A DNA stretch of 52,445 bases from an uncultured Geobacteraceae bacterium (GCA_903925005.1 CAIYDX010000026.1:1-52445); one strand, 5' to 3'; shown: positions 10,109 to 18,641, numbered from the stretch's first letter. The notes: generated from the letters alone by a model not told the origin. A program made the numbers and translations.

Positions 10109-10269
10109 AATATATCTTAATTCTGTCCGTTGTGCTCCTGGCAGGGTGCAGCGGTCATCGTCTTACTGGTTACAATGTCAAAACAACAGTCGGTCAAACC
10201 GAATACGACAACGGTCAAAAATTAGTTTATACAGGGGCGTCAGTAGATGCTCACTTCGATGTCAAATAG
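10105..10269 (+). CDS. Small phage lipoprotein in lysis cassette (54 aa)
   Basis: A short gene starts at an ATG overlapping the endolysin stop (ATGA). It encodes a lipoprotein signal with a clear lipobox (VVLLAGC, Cys at residue 15) and a 39-residue polar mature part with no recognised domain. Being coupled to the endolysin and followed by a holin-like gene suggests a lysis or superinfection role, for example an outer-membrane factor. The mature part is short and not proline-rich, so it is a weaker outer-spanin candidate than the gene at 10738. Confidence 0.6.
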   Translation: MKYILILSVVLLAGCSGHRLTGYNVKTTVGQTEYDNGQKLVYTGASVDAHFDVK

Positions 10270-10284
10270 AAAAGGAGAATCATT

Positions 10285-10635
10285 ATGGCACAGGTAATAG
10301 TAACAGTTCCAAGTGTACCAAAAGACTGGAAGAGTACTCTGCTCGGCATCATTGCAGCAATCGGCATTCTGCTGAAGGCGTACATCGCAACCGGCACATT
10401 CACTTATGAAGGCGTGGCCGTGGCCGTACTGGTAGCGGTGATCTGCTACTTCATTCCAGCTCCACTCACTCCCGAGGAACAGGCGGCATTGACGGCGACA
10501 ATCACCTCGACAGTCAATCAAGTTGCAGGCGACAAGATTCCTGCGGTCATGACTGCGCCTCAGACGGTTAATCCTCTGGAGCAGGCCGTCGTCGATACTG
10601 CCGCCAATGTGCAGACAATCAACGTCGGGGCCTGA
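10285..10635 (+). CDS. Putative holin (two membrane segments)
   Basis: The protein has 116 residues and two hydrophobic segments: TLLGIIAAIGILLKAYIATG (about 18-37) and GVAVAVLVAVICYFIPAPL (about 43-61). A soluble, Ala/Thr/Val-rich tail of 55 residues follows. Size, topology and position between an endolysin and spanin-like genes fit a phage holin, which would form membrane holes to release the muramidase. I do not recognise the specific holin family. The start follows AAAAGGAGAATC. Another small membrane protein of the cassette remains possible. Confidence 0.6.
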   Translation: MAQVIVTVPSVPKDWKSTLLGIIAAIGILLKAYIATGTFTYEGVAVAVLVAVICYFIPAPLTPEEQAALTATITSTVNQVAGDKIPAVMTAPQTVNPLEQAVVDTAANVQTINVGA

Positions 10636-10637
10636 CG

Positions 10638-10949
10638 ATGGATGTCGGGTCCGTCATAGTCATCATCGGGTCGGTGCTGTTGGCACTGCTGAAGTTTTGG
10701 CAGGAGAATGCACCGGCCCGTAAAGTGGAGGCAATCAATGAAGCGAATCAAGCAGGCAGGACCGCTCTGGTGTCTGGTGACGCTGCTGCTGTCACTGAGC
10801 GTATTGACAGGGTGCTGGATGATCAAGCCAGATCCTCCGGTGGTAATGCCGGAGGCTCAGGCGCAACCGATCAAGAAAGGGAGTCCGGCATCGTTCGACG
10901 GCTGGCTGATTTCGGGATCCGGATTAGCTCGGATACTGGAGCAGGCTGA
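10638..10949 (+). CDS. Inner-spanin-like membrane protein
   Basis: This 103-residue protein starts 2 bp after the holin candidate's stop. It has one N-terminal membrane segment (VGSVIVIIGSVLLALLKFW, about 3-21) followed by a hydrophilic domain likely to be partly helical (KVEAINEANQAGRTALV, AAAVTERIDRVLDDQ). The topology (short N-terminus, one membrane anchor, periplasmic body) is that of Rz-type inner spanins. A lipoprotein gene is embedded out of frame inside it (10738-10962), the arrangement seen in Rz/Rz1. The assignment rests on architecture only. Confidence 0.5.
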   Translation: MDVGSVIVIIGSVLLALLKFWQENAPARKVEAINEANQAGRTALVSGDAAAVTERIDRVLDDQARSSGGNAGGSGATDQERESGIVRRLADFGIRISSDTGAG

Positions 10950-10962
10950 AAAGTGCAAATAG
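10738..10962 (+). CDS. Outer-spanin-like lipoprotein nested out of frame
   Basis: The ATG at 10738 gives a 74-residue lipoprotein: positively charged start (MKRIKQ), hydrophobic core and lipobox LTGC (Cys 26). A short mature part begins Pro-rich (KPDPPVVMPEAQAQP) and ends in a probable helix (ARILEQAEKCK). An upstream ATG at 10708 would add ten residues and spoil the signal, so I prefer 10738. Most of the gene lies in the +1 frame of the 10638 gene and ends 13 bp beyond it. Rz1-type outer spanins are short Pro-rich lipoproteins nested this way. The role is inferred from this architecture. Confidence 0.6.
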   Translation: MKRIKQAGPLWCLVTLLLSLSVLTGCWMIKPDPPVVMPEAQAQPIKKGSPASFDGWLISGSGLARILEQAEKCK

Positions 10963-10990
10963 CATGTTGCTAAATGTTGCTAAAAAATCG

Positions 10991-11025
10991 AAGGGCTAGA
11001 AGGTTTTAAAAACCCGCTAGCCCTT
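10991..11025. terminator. Inverted repeat between prophage and tRNA-Pro
   Basis: A perfect 9-bp stem (AAGGGCTAG / CTAGCCCTT) encloses a 17-nt loop with further internal pairing (GGTTTT/AAAACC). It lies after the last phage gene and 6 bp beyond the 3' end of tRNA-Pro. It could end transcription from either side. T-runs on both sides are short, so efficiency is uncertain. Confidence 0.5.
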
Positions 11026-11031
11026 TGTTTA

Positions 11032-11108
11032 TGGTCGGTGCGACAAGATTTGAACTTGCGACCACTAGACCCCCAGTCTAGTGCGCTACCAGGCTGCGCT
11101 ACGCACCG
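11032..11108 (-). tRNA. tRNA-Pro (anticodon GGG)
   Basis: The minus strand folds as a full tRNA: acceptor CGGTGCG/CGCACCG, D arm GCGCAGCCTGGTAGCGC, anticodon stem CTAGA/TCTAG around loop CTGGGGG (anticodon GGG), T arm with GTTCAAATC, discriminator A, and CCA encoded in the gene. It lies 11 bp after the MerR-type gene on the same strand and may be co-transcribed with it. The prophage ends about 70 bp from its 3' end, the usual place for tRNA-targeted integration. Confidence 0.95.
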
Positions 11109-11119
11109 ATATAACCTAT

Positions 11120-11473
11120 CTACAATAAATTTCTTATTACTTTCAGCTCGTTCCGAACCGCTCTCAAAACTTCGCTGTAATCCGCAACAACAACTCTATC
11201 TACAATGTCTTCAGACTTAATCAGTTTACCTTTTGCAGTGATACGTTTTTTAACGCCTTCAATGGTAAACTTTTCATCGTATAGCAGACGCTTGACCTGC
11301 AAAACAAGGTCAACCTCATCTTTTGAATACAACCGCTGTCCGGAACTGCTCTTTACCGGTTTGAGAAATGTAAATTCGGATTCCCAAAACCGTAATACGG
11401 ATGTTCTAACGCCGGCAGCCTCAGCAACTTCACCAATTTTATAGAAAAGCTTTTCGGGAACCGTCGAAGCCAT
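11120..11473 (-). CDS. MerR-family transcriptional regulator
   Basis: This 117-residue protein has the MerR winged-helix opening: [13 protein letters not shown] (helix-turn-helix), [10 protein letters not shown], and the wing [24 protein letters not shown] short helix follows (about 75-115) in place of a ligand or metal domain, and no Cys metal site is visible. The gene is 23 bp downstream of ihfA on the same strand, at the end of the PheRS operon, a placement typical of a small MerR-like protein in this group. Its target is unknown. Confidence 0.85.
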   Translation of the reverse strand: MASTVPEKLFYKIGEVAEAAGVRTSVLRFWESEFTFLKPVKSSSGQRLYSKDEVDLVLQVKRLLYDEKFTIEGVKKRITAKGKLIKSEDIVDRVVVADYSEVLRAVRNELKVIRNLL

Positions 11474-11496
11474 AATGGAGCAGTCTGCGCTGCAGC

Positions 11497-11781
11497 CTAC
11501 TTAACTTCTGCGTTTATTGCATTTTTCAAAACCTGACTCGGCTTGAAGGTCAGGATTCTGCGAGCATCTATCGTTATGGTTTCGCCGGTCTGCGGATTGC
11601 GACCACGTCGATCGGCTTTCTGCTTTACGACAAAATTGCCAAAACCGGCAATCTTGATTTTTTCGCCGGATTCCAACGTTGATTTAAGGAGTCCAAAGAC
11701 CGTTTCAACCATTTCAGCTGATTCTTTTTTCGAGAAACCGATCCGTTGATGGATACGTTCAACTATGTCTGCTTTTGTCAT
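11497..11781 (-). CDS. ihfA: Integration host factor subunit alpha
   Basis: The 94-residue sequence is a complete HU/IHF protein: KADIVERIHQRIGFSKKES at the N-terminus, the beta-arm RRGRNPQTGETITI with the conserved Arg-Asn-Pro tip (about 61-70), and FKPSQVLKNAIN at the C-terminus. IHF bends DNA as an alpha-beta dimer in recombination, replication and regulation. Position after pheT and before a MerR-type gene matches the widespread pheST-ihfA order and favours IHF-alpha over HU. The start is the ATG at 11781, preceded by GAGGTAG. Confidence 0.93.
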   Translation of the reverse strand: MTKADIVERIHQRIGFSKKESAEMVETVFGLLKSTLESGEKIKIAGFGNFVVKQKADRRGRNPQTGETITIDARRILTFKPSQVLKNAINAEVK

Positions 11782-11863
11782 ATCTACCTCAATATTTAAC
11801 GGTTAATACACTGAATCAAAAGGAGAAATTTTATAGCACAGGGGAATCTATTACGCAATAAAT

Positions 11864-14272
11864 TTATCGCATCGTTACGTTTAATTTTTCTATTAAATTG
11901 GAAATAATTTTATTGTGGAGAGAGGTAATCTCTTCTTCGGCCAGCGTACGCTCAAAGGATCGGTATCTGACACGCACCGCAATACTCTTATGCCCTTCAG
12001 GCACACCTTTTCCGCGATAGACGTCGAAAATCTGCACACGTTCAATCTCTTTGGCTTTCTCCGCCTTGATACAGTCAACAATTTTGACAGCTGCAAGCGA
12101 TTCAGGAACAAGCATGGCAATATCGCGGCTGCTGTCGGGAAACCTTGAAGGAGCCGTTACCGTTTTTTTCGTTCGCGACAGTTTTACCAGTTTTTCGAAA
12201 TCGAGTTCAAAACAATAAACAGGTTTTTCAATTTCAAAGTTCTTCTGGACTATGGGATGCAGTTCACCAACCGAACCTATACATTCACGACCGGCAAAAA
12301 TTCGGCACGATTTACCCGGATGATAATAAGATTCGGGGTTATCGACGCTCCATGAAACCCCTCCGATGTCCAGATAATCCAGAACTGCTTCAACAATTCC
12401 CTTAGCATCAAAGAAATCGACCGGTTCGTTGGGGCGGCTCCAACCATCACCATCACGTGATCCGGTTATCGCACCGACGATATAAAGCGGTTCATGAGGC
12501 ATGCTTTCGCCGTCACCTGGGAGATAGACGCGCCTCATTTCAAAGAGCTTAAGATCAAGAGAGCGGAAATTCATATTTCTGGCTGTTGTTTCCAGAAGGC
12601 CGGGCAGCAGCGTGGTTCGCATTACCGACTGTTCGTCAACCAGCGGATTTGCCAGTTTGATCGCGGTACGGCGCGGATCGTCATCGTTCAAAAGCAGTTT
12701 TCCCGCGGCTTCCGGCGAGGTGAAACTAAAATTGATAATTTCGGTCATGCCGTTATTAACGAGCAAATCTCTAAGCCGCTTTTCAATTTCCTGAGACCGC
12801 GTCGGCCGGTCCGAGGTAACCCTGGCGATCGGCATGGTTGCGGGGATTTTATCGTAGCCGTTCAAACGGGCAATCTCTTCAATAAGATCGATTTCACGTT
12901 CGATATCAATACGGTAATGCGGCGGGATTACGGCGCACGATCCGTCAACGTTCTGCGAAATCCCGCACTCCAGTCGGGCAAGAATGTCTATTATGTCATC
13001 CCGCTCCAGATCGATCCCGATAAGCTCATTTGCTTTTTCAGGGCGGAACGTAATTGCTACACGGTCGCTCTTGCCGGGATATACATCAATGCATCCCTTG
13101 GCCTGGACGCCACCGGCCAGCTCAACGATCAAGGAGGCGGCACGATCAAGCGCACGGGTAACATTATCGATATCTATGCCCCGTTCGAAACGGTGTGATG
13201 ACTCGGTATGCAAACCAAGACGCTTGGCGGTCTTGCGAATTGCCGCCGGCTTGAAAAAAGCGCTTTCAAGAAGGATAGAGGTCGTTGTGCTCTCAATTTC
13301 CGAGTTCAATCCCCCCATGACACCGGCCAGCGCGACAGGGCGCTCGGCATCGCAAATGACAAGATCAGCCGTCGTCAAAACACGCGGTTGGTTATCGAGA
13401 GAAGTGAATTGTTCTCCCTCTTTCGCCGTGCGGACAACAATACGCTTTCCGGAAAGCCGGTCGCAGTCGAATGCATGCAGTGGCTGCCCCAGTTCCATCA
13501 TGATCAGGTTGGTAACATCGACAACATTGTTGATCGAGCGGATACCGATTGAGTTGAGACGTTTTACCAGCCATTCCGGAGAGGGAGCGATTTTACAGCC
13601 GGAGATGTAGCGAGCGGCATAACGGAGGCAGAGTTCAGGACTTTCAATCGTCACCCCGATGACCGAATCAACGGCTTCAGTACCCTCCAGAAGAGCGGAA
13701 TCCGGAGCTTTTAATTTCAGGCCAAGCTTGGCGGCAATATCGCGCGCAATCCCGATCACACTCAAACAGTCCGAGCGGTTCGGAGTCAGGCCGATCTCGA
13801 AAAGAGTGTCCTTGAGACCAAGAGCGGCAAATACCGGTGTTCCAAGCGGTGCAATAGCAGGAGGCAGCACAATGATACCGGCACTTTCCTCGGCGAGTCC
13901 CAACTCTTTATCGGAGCAGAGCATCCCGCAGGACTCCTCACCACGAATCTTGGATCTCTTGATTTTAAAATCACCGGGAAGCTGAGCGCCGATCTGGGCT
14001 AACGCCACGGTGTCCCCTTGCTTGAAGTTCTGGGCGCCGCAGACTACGTCCAAAACTTCCTTGCCGTTATTTACCCGGCAGAGCGAAAGTTTGTCGGCAT
14101 TAGGGTGCAGCCGTTTTTCCTCAACCAGCGCCACCACGACATCGTCCAGCCCTTCGCCAAGCTTTTCCATCGACTCCACTTCAAGTCCAAGCATGGTCAA
14201 CAGTGCGGCAAGCTCTTCGGGCGTCGCATCAAAATCAACAAATTCTTTTAACCAGTTGTATGTAACGTTCAT
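11864..14272 (-). CDS. pheT: Phenylalanyl-tRNA synthetase beta subunit
   Basis: This 802-residue protein is the expected length for bacterial PheT. It opens with MNVTYNWLKEFVDFDATPEE, followed by an EMAP/OB-like tRNA-binding domain (about 40-155, VCGAQNFKQGD), B3/B4 editing region, B5 domain, catalytic-like core (IEEIARLNGYDKIP) and the C-terminal ferredoxin-fold anticodon-binding domain (PSRFPDSSRDIAMLVPE, about 707-800). With PheS it forms the alpha2-beta2 enzyme charging tRNA-Phe and edits Tyr-tRNA-Phe. The gene lies 26 bp after pheS and precedes ihfA, so the three are probably one transcript. Confidence 0.97.
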   Translation of the reverse strand: MNVTYNWLKEFVDFDATPEELAALLTMLGLEVESMEKLGEGLDDVVVALVEEKRLHPNADKLSLCRVNNGKEVLDVVCGAQNFKQGDTVALAQIGAQLPGDFKIKRSKIRGEESCGMLCSDKELGLAEESAGIIVLPPAIAPLGTPVFAALGLKDTLFEIGLTPNRSDCLSVIGIARDIAAKLGLKLKAPDSALLEGTEAVDSVIGVTIESPELCLRYAARYISGCKIAPSPEWLVKRLNSIGIRSINNVVDVTNLIMMELGQPLHAFDCDRLSGKRIVVRTAKEGEQFTSLDNQPRVLTTADLVICDAERPVALAGVMGGLNSEIESTTTSILLESAFFKPAAIRKTAKRLGLHTESSHRFERGIDIDNVTRALDRAASLIVELAGGVQAKGCIDVYPGKSDRVAITFRPEKANELIGIDLERDDIIDILARLECGISQNVDGSCAVIPPHYRIDIEREIDLIEEIARLNGYDKIPATMPIARVTSDRPTRSQEIEKRLRDLLVNNGMTEIINFSFTSPEAAGKLLLNDDDPRRTAIKLANPLVDEQSVMRTTLLPGLLETTARNMNFRSLDLKLFEMRRVYLPGDGESMPHEPLYIVGAITGSRDGDGWSRPNEPVDFFDAKGIVEAVLDYLDIGGVSWSVDNPESYYHPGKSCRIFAGRECIGSVGELHPIVQKNFEIEKPVYCFELDFEKLVKLSRTKKTVTAPSRFPDSSRDIAMLVPESLAAVKIVDCIKAEKAKEIERVQIFDVYRGKGVPEGHKSIAVRVRYRSFERTLAEEEITSLHNKIISNLIEKLNVTMR

Positions 14273-14298
14273 ATCAGTGCACCATGAATGAAGTAAAT

Positions 14299-15315
14299 TT
14301 AGAACTGCCGGAGAAAGCGGACATCATTCTCAAAAAGGAGACGCATGTCGGAAATGCCGTACTTTAGCATGGCAATGCGTTCGATCCCCATTCCGAAAGC
14401 AAAACCGGAGATATTTTCGGCATCGTACTGTACGTGACGATAGACTTCCGGGTCCACCATTCCGGCGCCAAGAATCTCAAGCCAGCCGCTGTTTTTACAG
14501 ACCCGGCACCCCTTGCCGCCACAGATAACGCAGGCAATATCGACCTCAGCCGACGGCTCCGTAAAAGGGAAATAGCTGGGACGCAGCCTTACGCCGGTTT
14601 TTTGTCCGAACAGCTGGTTGGTAAAAACTGTGAGGATCCCTTTGAGGTCGCCGAATGTTACCTTTGAATCGACCATCAGCCCTTCGATCTGATGAAACAT
14701 CGGCGAGTGAGTGGCGTCGGAATCGCAACGATATACAGTTCCTGGTGCGATGATGCGGACCGGAGGCTTCTGCTTGAGCATCGTGCGAATCTGTACCGGT
14801 GAAGTGTGCGTCCGGAGCAGCAGATTATTTTCTACAAAGAAAGTATCCTGCATGTCCCGGGCCGGATGCTCGGGAGGGAAGTTGAGCGCCTCAAAATTAT
14901 ACCAGTCATGCTCGATCTCCGGCCCTTCCGCAACCGCAAACCCAAGTCCCGCAAAAATAGAGCATATCTCTTCGATTACCAGGGAAACCGGATGTTTGGT
15001 CCCCTTCAGCGGGCGACGTCCCGGCAGGGAGATGTCTACCCGCTCGGACTGAAGGCGCTCAGATATAGCGGTTTCCTGCGCCGATTCAATTGCCGCGCTG
15101 AGTGCCGCTTCAATTTCATCACGAACGGTGTTGACCAGCTGCCCTACAATCGGGCGTTCCTCAGCCGCCAGAGAGCCTAAGCCCTTCATCAAAGCGGTTA
15201 AAGCCCCCTTGCGGCCTAGCAGACCGACACGTATATCCTGAAGCTGTTCTACTCCGGGCGCTGCGGCGATGGCCTGCAGGGCGTCATTTCTTAATTGCTC
15301 AAGCTGTTCTCGCAT
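14299..15315 (-). CDS. pheS: Phenylalanyl-tRNA synthetase alpha subunit
   Basis: The 338-residue protein is a full PheS: N-terminal coiled coil (about 1-90, EQLRNDALQAIAAAPGVEQL), then the class II core with motif 2 region TVYRCDSDATHSPMFHQIEG (about 195-214), PSYFPFTEPSAEVDI and the motif 3 stretch GFAFGMGIERIAMLKYG near the C-terminus. It carries the Phe and ATP binding site. The gene follows rplT by about 105 bp, with a strong hairpin between them that may act as terminator or attenuator. Confidence 0.97.
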   Translation of the reverse strand: MREQLEQLRNDALQAIAAAPGVEQLQDIRVGLLGRKGALTALMKGLGSLAAEERPIVGQLVNTVRDEIEAALSAAIESAQETAISERLQSERVDISLPGRRPLKGTKHPVSLVIEEICSIFAGLGFAVAEGPEIEHDWYNFEALNFPPEHPARDMQDTFFVENNLLLRTHTSPVQIRTMLKQKPPVRIIAPGTVYRCDSDATHSPMFHQIEGLMVDSKVTFGDLKGILTVFTNQLFGQKTGVRLRPSYFPFTEPSAEVDIACVICGGKGCRVCKNSGWLEILGAGMVDPEVYRHVQYDAENISGFAFGMGIERIAMLKYGISDMRLLFENDVRFLRQF

Positions 15316-15364
15316 TGTTGACTACCTTCGAGACAAATTTGGATACTGTTACATGCTGTACAAA

Positions 15365-15395
15365 AAAGGGAATGGGAGCCAGTCCCATTCCCTTT
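15365..15395 (-). terminator. Strong hairpin between rplT and pheS
   Basis: A perfect 13-bp stem (AAAGGGAATGGGA / TCCCATTCCCTTT, 5-nt loop) is followed on the minus strand by a run of six T's. This is a textbook intrinsic terminator shape downstream of rplT and 50 bp upstream of pheS. It may end the thrS-infC-rpmI-rplT transcript, or partly attenuate read-through into pheST. Confidence 0.85.
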
Positions 15396-15419
15396 CCCGT
15401 AAATAAACTTACAAGGAGC

Positions 15420-15773
15420 CTAGATACCGGCCTTTGCAAGCGCCGCAATTTGTGTAAATCCGTTCGGATCGGTCACGGCAATGTCGGCCAGCACTTTACG
15501 GTCAATCTGAACGTTGGCTTTCTTGAGGCCGAAGATGAACTTGCTGTAAGACAAGCCATTGATGCGTGATGCCGCATTGATACGCACAATCCACAGGCTG
15601 CGGAAATCACGTTTTTTGACGCGGCGATCGCGGAAGGCATAATTTAAAGCCCGGTCCACCGCTTCCGTCGCGCTGCGAAACAGCTTGCTGCGTGCGCCAC
15701 GATAACCTTTGGCCAGTTTCAATACCTTGTTGCGTCTGCGTCTCGCTTTAAACCCTCTTTTTACACGTGCCAT
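15420..15773 (-). CDS. rplT: 50S ribosomal protein L20
   Basis: This 117-residue protein has the whole L20 signature: [26 protein letters not shown] at the N-terminus (basic extension), [22 protein letters not shown] in the middle and [20 protein letters not shown] near the C-terminus. It is an early 23S rRNA assembly protein. In E. coli L20 represses its own operon by binding the mRNA leader; whether this happens here is not visible. It follows rpmI by 108 bp. Confidence 0.98.
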   Translation of the reverse strand: MARVKRGFKARRRRNKVLKLAKGYRGARSKLFRSATEAVDRALNYAFRDRRVKKRDFRSLWIVRINAASRINGLSYSKFIFGLKKANVQIDRKVLADIAVTDPNGFTQIAALAKAGI

Positions 15774-15881
15774 ACGTAACTACTCCTTCGTTGCTGAATT
15801 GGCCAGATCCATAAGGGGAGACAATTTCCTCATGGTTCTTGGCATTATGCATCCCTCACATAACGTGAGTGAAATGATTTG

Positions 15882-16079
15882 TTATTTGTAAGGTATCAAA
15901 CGGGCAATATTCTTCTGGTCAACGGCTGCGACCATGGAACCGCCACGAAGATTACGCTTACGCTTACGGCTCATTGGCGTCAGAATGTGACTGGTGAACG
16001 CGCATCCACACTTGATGCGACCGGAAGCTGTTTTCTTGAAGCGCTTGGCAGCGCCACGGTTGGTTTTAATCTTTGGCAT
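15882..16079 (-). CDS. rpmI: 50S ribosomal protein L35
   Basis: The 65-residue protein matches L35 in length and sequence: [37 protein letters not shown]. It is strongly basic and belongs to the large ribosomal subunit. The gene lies 52 bp downstream of infC, in the standard infC-rpmI-rplT order. A Shine-Dalgarno (AAGGAGT) precedes the ATG. Confidence 0.97.
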   Translation of the reverse strand: MPKIKTNRGAAKRFKKTASGRIKCGCAFTSHILTPMSRKRKRNLRGGSMVAAVDQKNIARLIPYK

Positions 16080-16131
16080 GAGAGACTCCTTCTTCGTTAT
16101 AAGAACTTACCTAATGTAGGGATTACCGGCT

Positions 16132-16650
16132 TTATTTTTTCGGTTTTGGTGCAACAATCATATACATGTTACGCCCCTCAACACGGGGCTGATTTTCAAT
16201 AACGCAAACATCCTGCAACTCTTTCGCAACTTTTTCAATTACTGCCCGACCGACATCCATATGGGTAATTTCCCGGCCGCGAAATACGAGCGTGATCTTC
16301 GCCTTATTTCCTTCTTCAAGGAAACGCTTAACGTTGTTTATTTTAAATTCCAGGTCATGGCTATCCGTCTTCGGCCGTAACTTTATCTCCTTCAGCAGCA
16401 CATGAACCTGTTTCTTTTTTGCTTCCTGAAGCTTTTTGCTCTGCTGATACTTGAACTTGCCATAGTCCATGATCCGGCAAACAGGCGGAACTGCCGTTGG
16501 AGAAACTTCAACAAGATCCAGCTGCTGCTGTTCCGCAAGTTCGAGCGCCTGTGCAAGAGTAAGCACACCAAGCGCCTCTCCTGTTGCACCAATTACACGA
16601 ACTTCAGAAACCCTGATGGCCTGATTAATATTGACGGTCGGTTTTGCTAT
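16132..16650 (-). CDS. infC: Translation initiation factor IF-3 with apparent AUA start
   Basis: IF3 blocks premature joining of ribosomal subunits and proofreads start codons. The frame from the first conventional start (GTG at 16566) lacks the conserved N-terminus. Upstream, the frame encodes AKPTVNINQAIRVSEVRVIG, a good IF3 opening, and begins with ATA at 16650-16648, six bases after a perfect GGAGGT. No ATG, GTG or TTG occurs in frame between that Shine-Dalgarno and the conserved region. This gives 172 residues, the usual family length, with LVEVSPTAVPPVCRIMDYGKF and the C-terminal domain (HDLEFKINNVKRFL) intact. Rare infC start codons (AUU in E. coli) allow IF3 to repress its own synthesis. 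Use of AUA here is inferred from the sequence. Confidence 0.9.
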   Translation of the reverse strand: MAKPTVNINQAIRVSEVRVIGATGEALGVLTLAQALELAEQQQLDLVEVSPTAVPPVCRIMDYGKFKYQQSKKLQEAKKKQVHVLLKEIKLRPKTDSHDLEFKINNVKRFLEEGNKAKITLVFRGREITHMDVGRAVIEKVAKELQDVCVIENQPRVEGRNMYMIVAPKPKK

Positions 16651-16700
16651 GGCGACACCTCCTGACAGCAGTTTATCTTCGTTGCTATCTGACTTACACC

Positions 16701-18611
16701 TTATTTATAGTTTTTACATTCCTCGGTTACAAAAGCTACGAACTCTTCCGGCTTCATGGCATGGAGATTTTTCCCATCCCGATAACGGGGGGTAACCGTG
16801 CCTTGTTCGACCTCTTTATCGCCGATAACCAGCATATAGGGAATCTTTTGAAGCTGCGCCTCACGAATCTTGAAGCTCAGCTTTTCATTACGAACATCGC
16901 GCTCAACACGTATCCCGGCATTGCGCAACTGCCGGTAAACACCTTGGGCAAACGGCACCTGGTTCTCGGTAACGGTAACAATAGTTGCTTGAACCGGAGA
17001 AATCCAAAGCGGGAAACTACCGGCAAAATGTTCAATAAGAACGCCGATAAATCGTTCAATCGAGCCAAGGATCACTCGATGCACCATGACGGGACGTTTA
17101 CGCTCGCCGTCAGATGCTACATAGGTGAGATCAAAGCGCTCCGGCAGGGTAAAATCGCATTGGATAGTAGCACACTGCCATCTCCTGTCAAGACAATCGC
17201 GCAGCTTTATATCTATTTTAGGCCCGTAAAACGCGCCATCACCCTCGTTAATCTCGTAGGGACGACCGGAATCCTTCAAAGCGGACAATAGTGCATCCGT
17301 TGCCTGTTCCCAGTCTGAATCCGATCCGATCGATTTTTCCGGACGTGTTGACAGCTCCATTTCATACTCAAAACCGAATATCGCCATCACATCGTTGACG
17401 AAGGAGATAACACCTTTAATTTCCGCATCCAGCTGTTCCGGGGTGCAGAGTATGTGGGCATCGTCCTGTGTGAAACATCGCACCCTCATGAGGCCGTGAA
17501 GCACTCCGGCACGCTCATGACGATGTACCGTCCCAAGTTCGAAAAAACGGAGCGGAAGATCACGATAGCTCCTGAGCTGGGACTTGTAGATCATCATGTG
17601 GGAGAGGCAGTTCATCGGCTTGATGCCGTAACTCTGCTCGTCTACCTCGGTGAAATACATATTGTCACGGTAGTTCTCGTAATGTCCCGAACGCTGCCAA
17701 AGTTCGCTTTTGAGAATCTGCGGACCGACCACAATATCGTAATCCCGCTTCAAATGCTCTTTGCGTTCAAAATCTTCCAAAACCGTGCGGAGCATTGCCC
17801 CTTTGGGGTGCCAGATCGGGAACCCGGCGCCAACCTCATCCGAGAACGAAAACAGATCCAGTTCCTTGCCGATCTTGCGGTGGTCACGGCGCTTTGCCTC
17901 TTCAAGGCGATGCAGATACGCTTCCAGCTCTTTTTTATCGGCAAAAGCGGTGCCGTAAATACGCTGAAGCATACGGTTATTTTCATTGCCGCGCCAGTAA
18001 GCACCGGCAATCGAGAGCAACTTGAACGCCTTGATGCGGGCCGTGGAAGGGAGATGCGGACCGCGGCAGAGATCGGCAAACGTACCCTGACTATAGACCG
18101 AAACAGACTCGACACCGAGATCATTGATCAATTCGGCCTTATACGGTTCTCCCATCGCTTCAAACATGCTGATCGCAGCGGCGCTGGTATACTCGTGACG
18201 TTCAATTTTCTGATCGGCAGCGGCCAGCAGCAGCATTTTAGCTTCAATACGTTCCAGATCTTCAGGCGTAAACGGCTTGTCCATGTCGAAATCATAATAG
18301 AAGCCGGTTTCGATAGCAGGGCCGATAGTAACCTTGGCCTGCGGAAAAAGCTCTTTGACGGCCTGAGCCATCAGGTGCGAGGTTGAGTGGCGAATAATCT
18401 CAAGAGCCTCGGGACTTTTTTCGGTAACAATTTCAACACGGTCGCCGTCAGTCAACCGGGAAGCAAGATCCACCAGCTCTCCGTTGATCTTTCCCGCCAA
18501 CGCAGCTTTAGCGAGACCGGCGCCGATCGAGGCGGCCATATCATAAACGGTAGCATCCTCGTGCAGTTCGCGAGAAGAGTTGTCCGGAAGCGTAATTGAG
18601 ATTGTAGCCAT
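16701..18611 (-). CDS. thrS: Threonyl-tRNA synthetase
   Basis: I place the start at ATG 18611 ([19 protein letters not shown]); the frame runs 36 bp further upstream without family similarity. The 636 residues give TGS domain (1-62), editing domain (about 63-225, with [16 protein letters not shown]), class II core with zinc-site region [21 protein letters not shown], motif 2 ([12 protein letters not shown]) and motif 3 ([20 protein letters not shown]), and anticodon-binding domain (about 535-636). It charges tRNA-Thr and edits Ser. It leads the infC-rpmI-rplT cluster with a 50-bp gap. I saw no T-box leader in the 78 bp between it and tRNA-Val. Confidence 0.97.
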   Translation of the reverse strand: MATISITLPDNSSRELHEDATVYDMAASIGAGLAKAALAGKINGELVDLASRLTDGDRVEIVTEKSPEALEIIRHSTSHLMAQAVKELFPQAKVTIGPAIETGFYYDFDMDKPFTPEDLERIEAKMLLLAAADQKIERHEYTSAAAISMFEAMGEPYKAELINDLGVESVSVYSQGTFADLCRGPHLPSTARIKAFKLLSIAGAYWRGNENNRMLQRIYGTAFADKKELEAYLHRLEEAKRRDHRKIGKELDLFSFSDEVGAGFPIWHPKGAMLRTVLEDFERKEHLKRDYDIVVGPQILKSELWQRSGHYENYRDNMYFTEVDEQSYGIKPMNCLSHMMIYKSQLRSYRDLPLRFFELGTVHRHERAGVLHGLMRVRCFTQDDAHILCTPEQLDAEIKGVISFVNDVMAIFGFEYEMELSTRPEKSIGSDSDWEQATDALLSALKDSGRPYEINEGDGAFYGPKIDIKLRDCLDRRWQCATIQCDFTLPERFDLTYVASDGERKRPVMVHRVILGSIERFIGVLIEHFAGSFPLWISPVQATIVTVTENQVPFAQGVYRQLRNAGIRVERDVRNEKLSFKIREAQLQKIPYMLVIGDKEVEQGTVTPRYRDGKNLHAMKPEEFVAFVTEECKNYK

Positions 18612-18641
18612 AATTTTTCCCTTTATGAGGTCAAACAGAAA

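Noticed and set aside
12494-13610. Overlapping long plus-strand frames opposite pheT
   Set aside because: Several frames are open at once on the antisense strand, which reflects codon bias of pheT, not genes.
16132-16566. infC starting at the GTG at 16566
   Set aside because: This start removes the conserved IF3 N-terminus and has no Shine-Dalgarno; the frame with full similarity extends to the ATA at 16650.
17454-18386. 310-residue plus-strand frame opposite thrS
   Set aside because: It is antisense to a complete, conserved gene and shows no domain; treated as a shadow.
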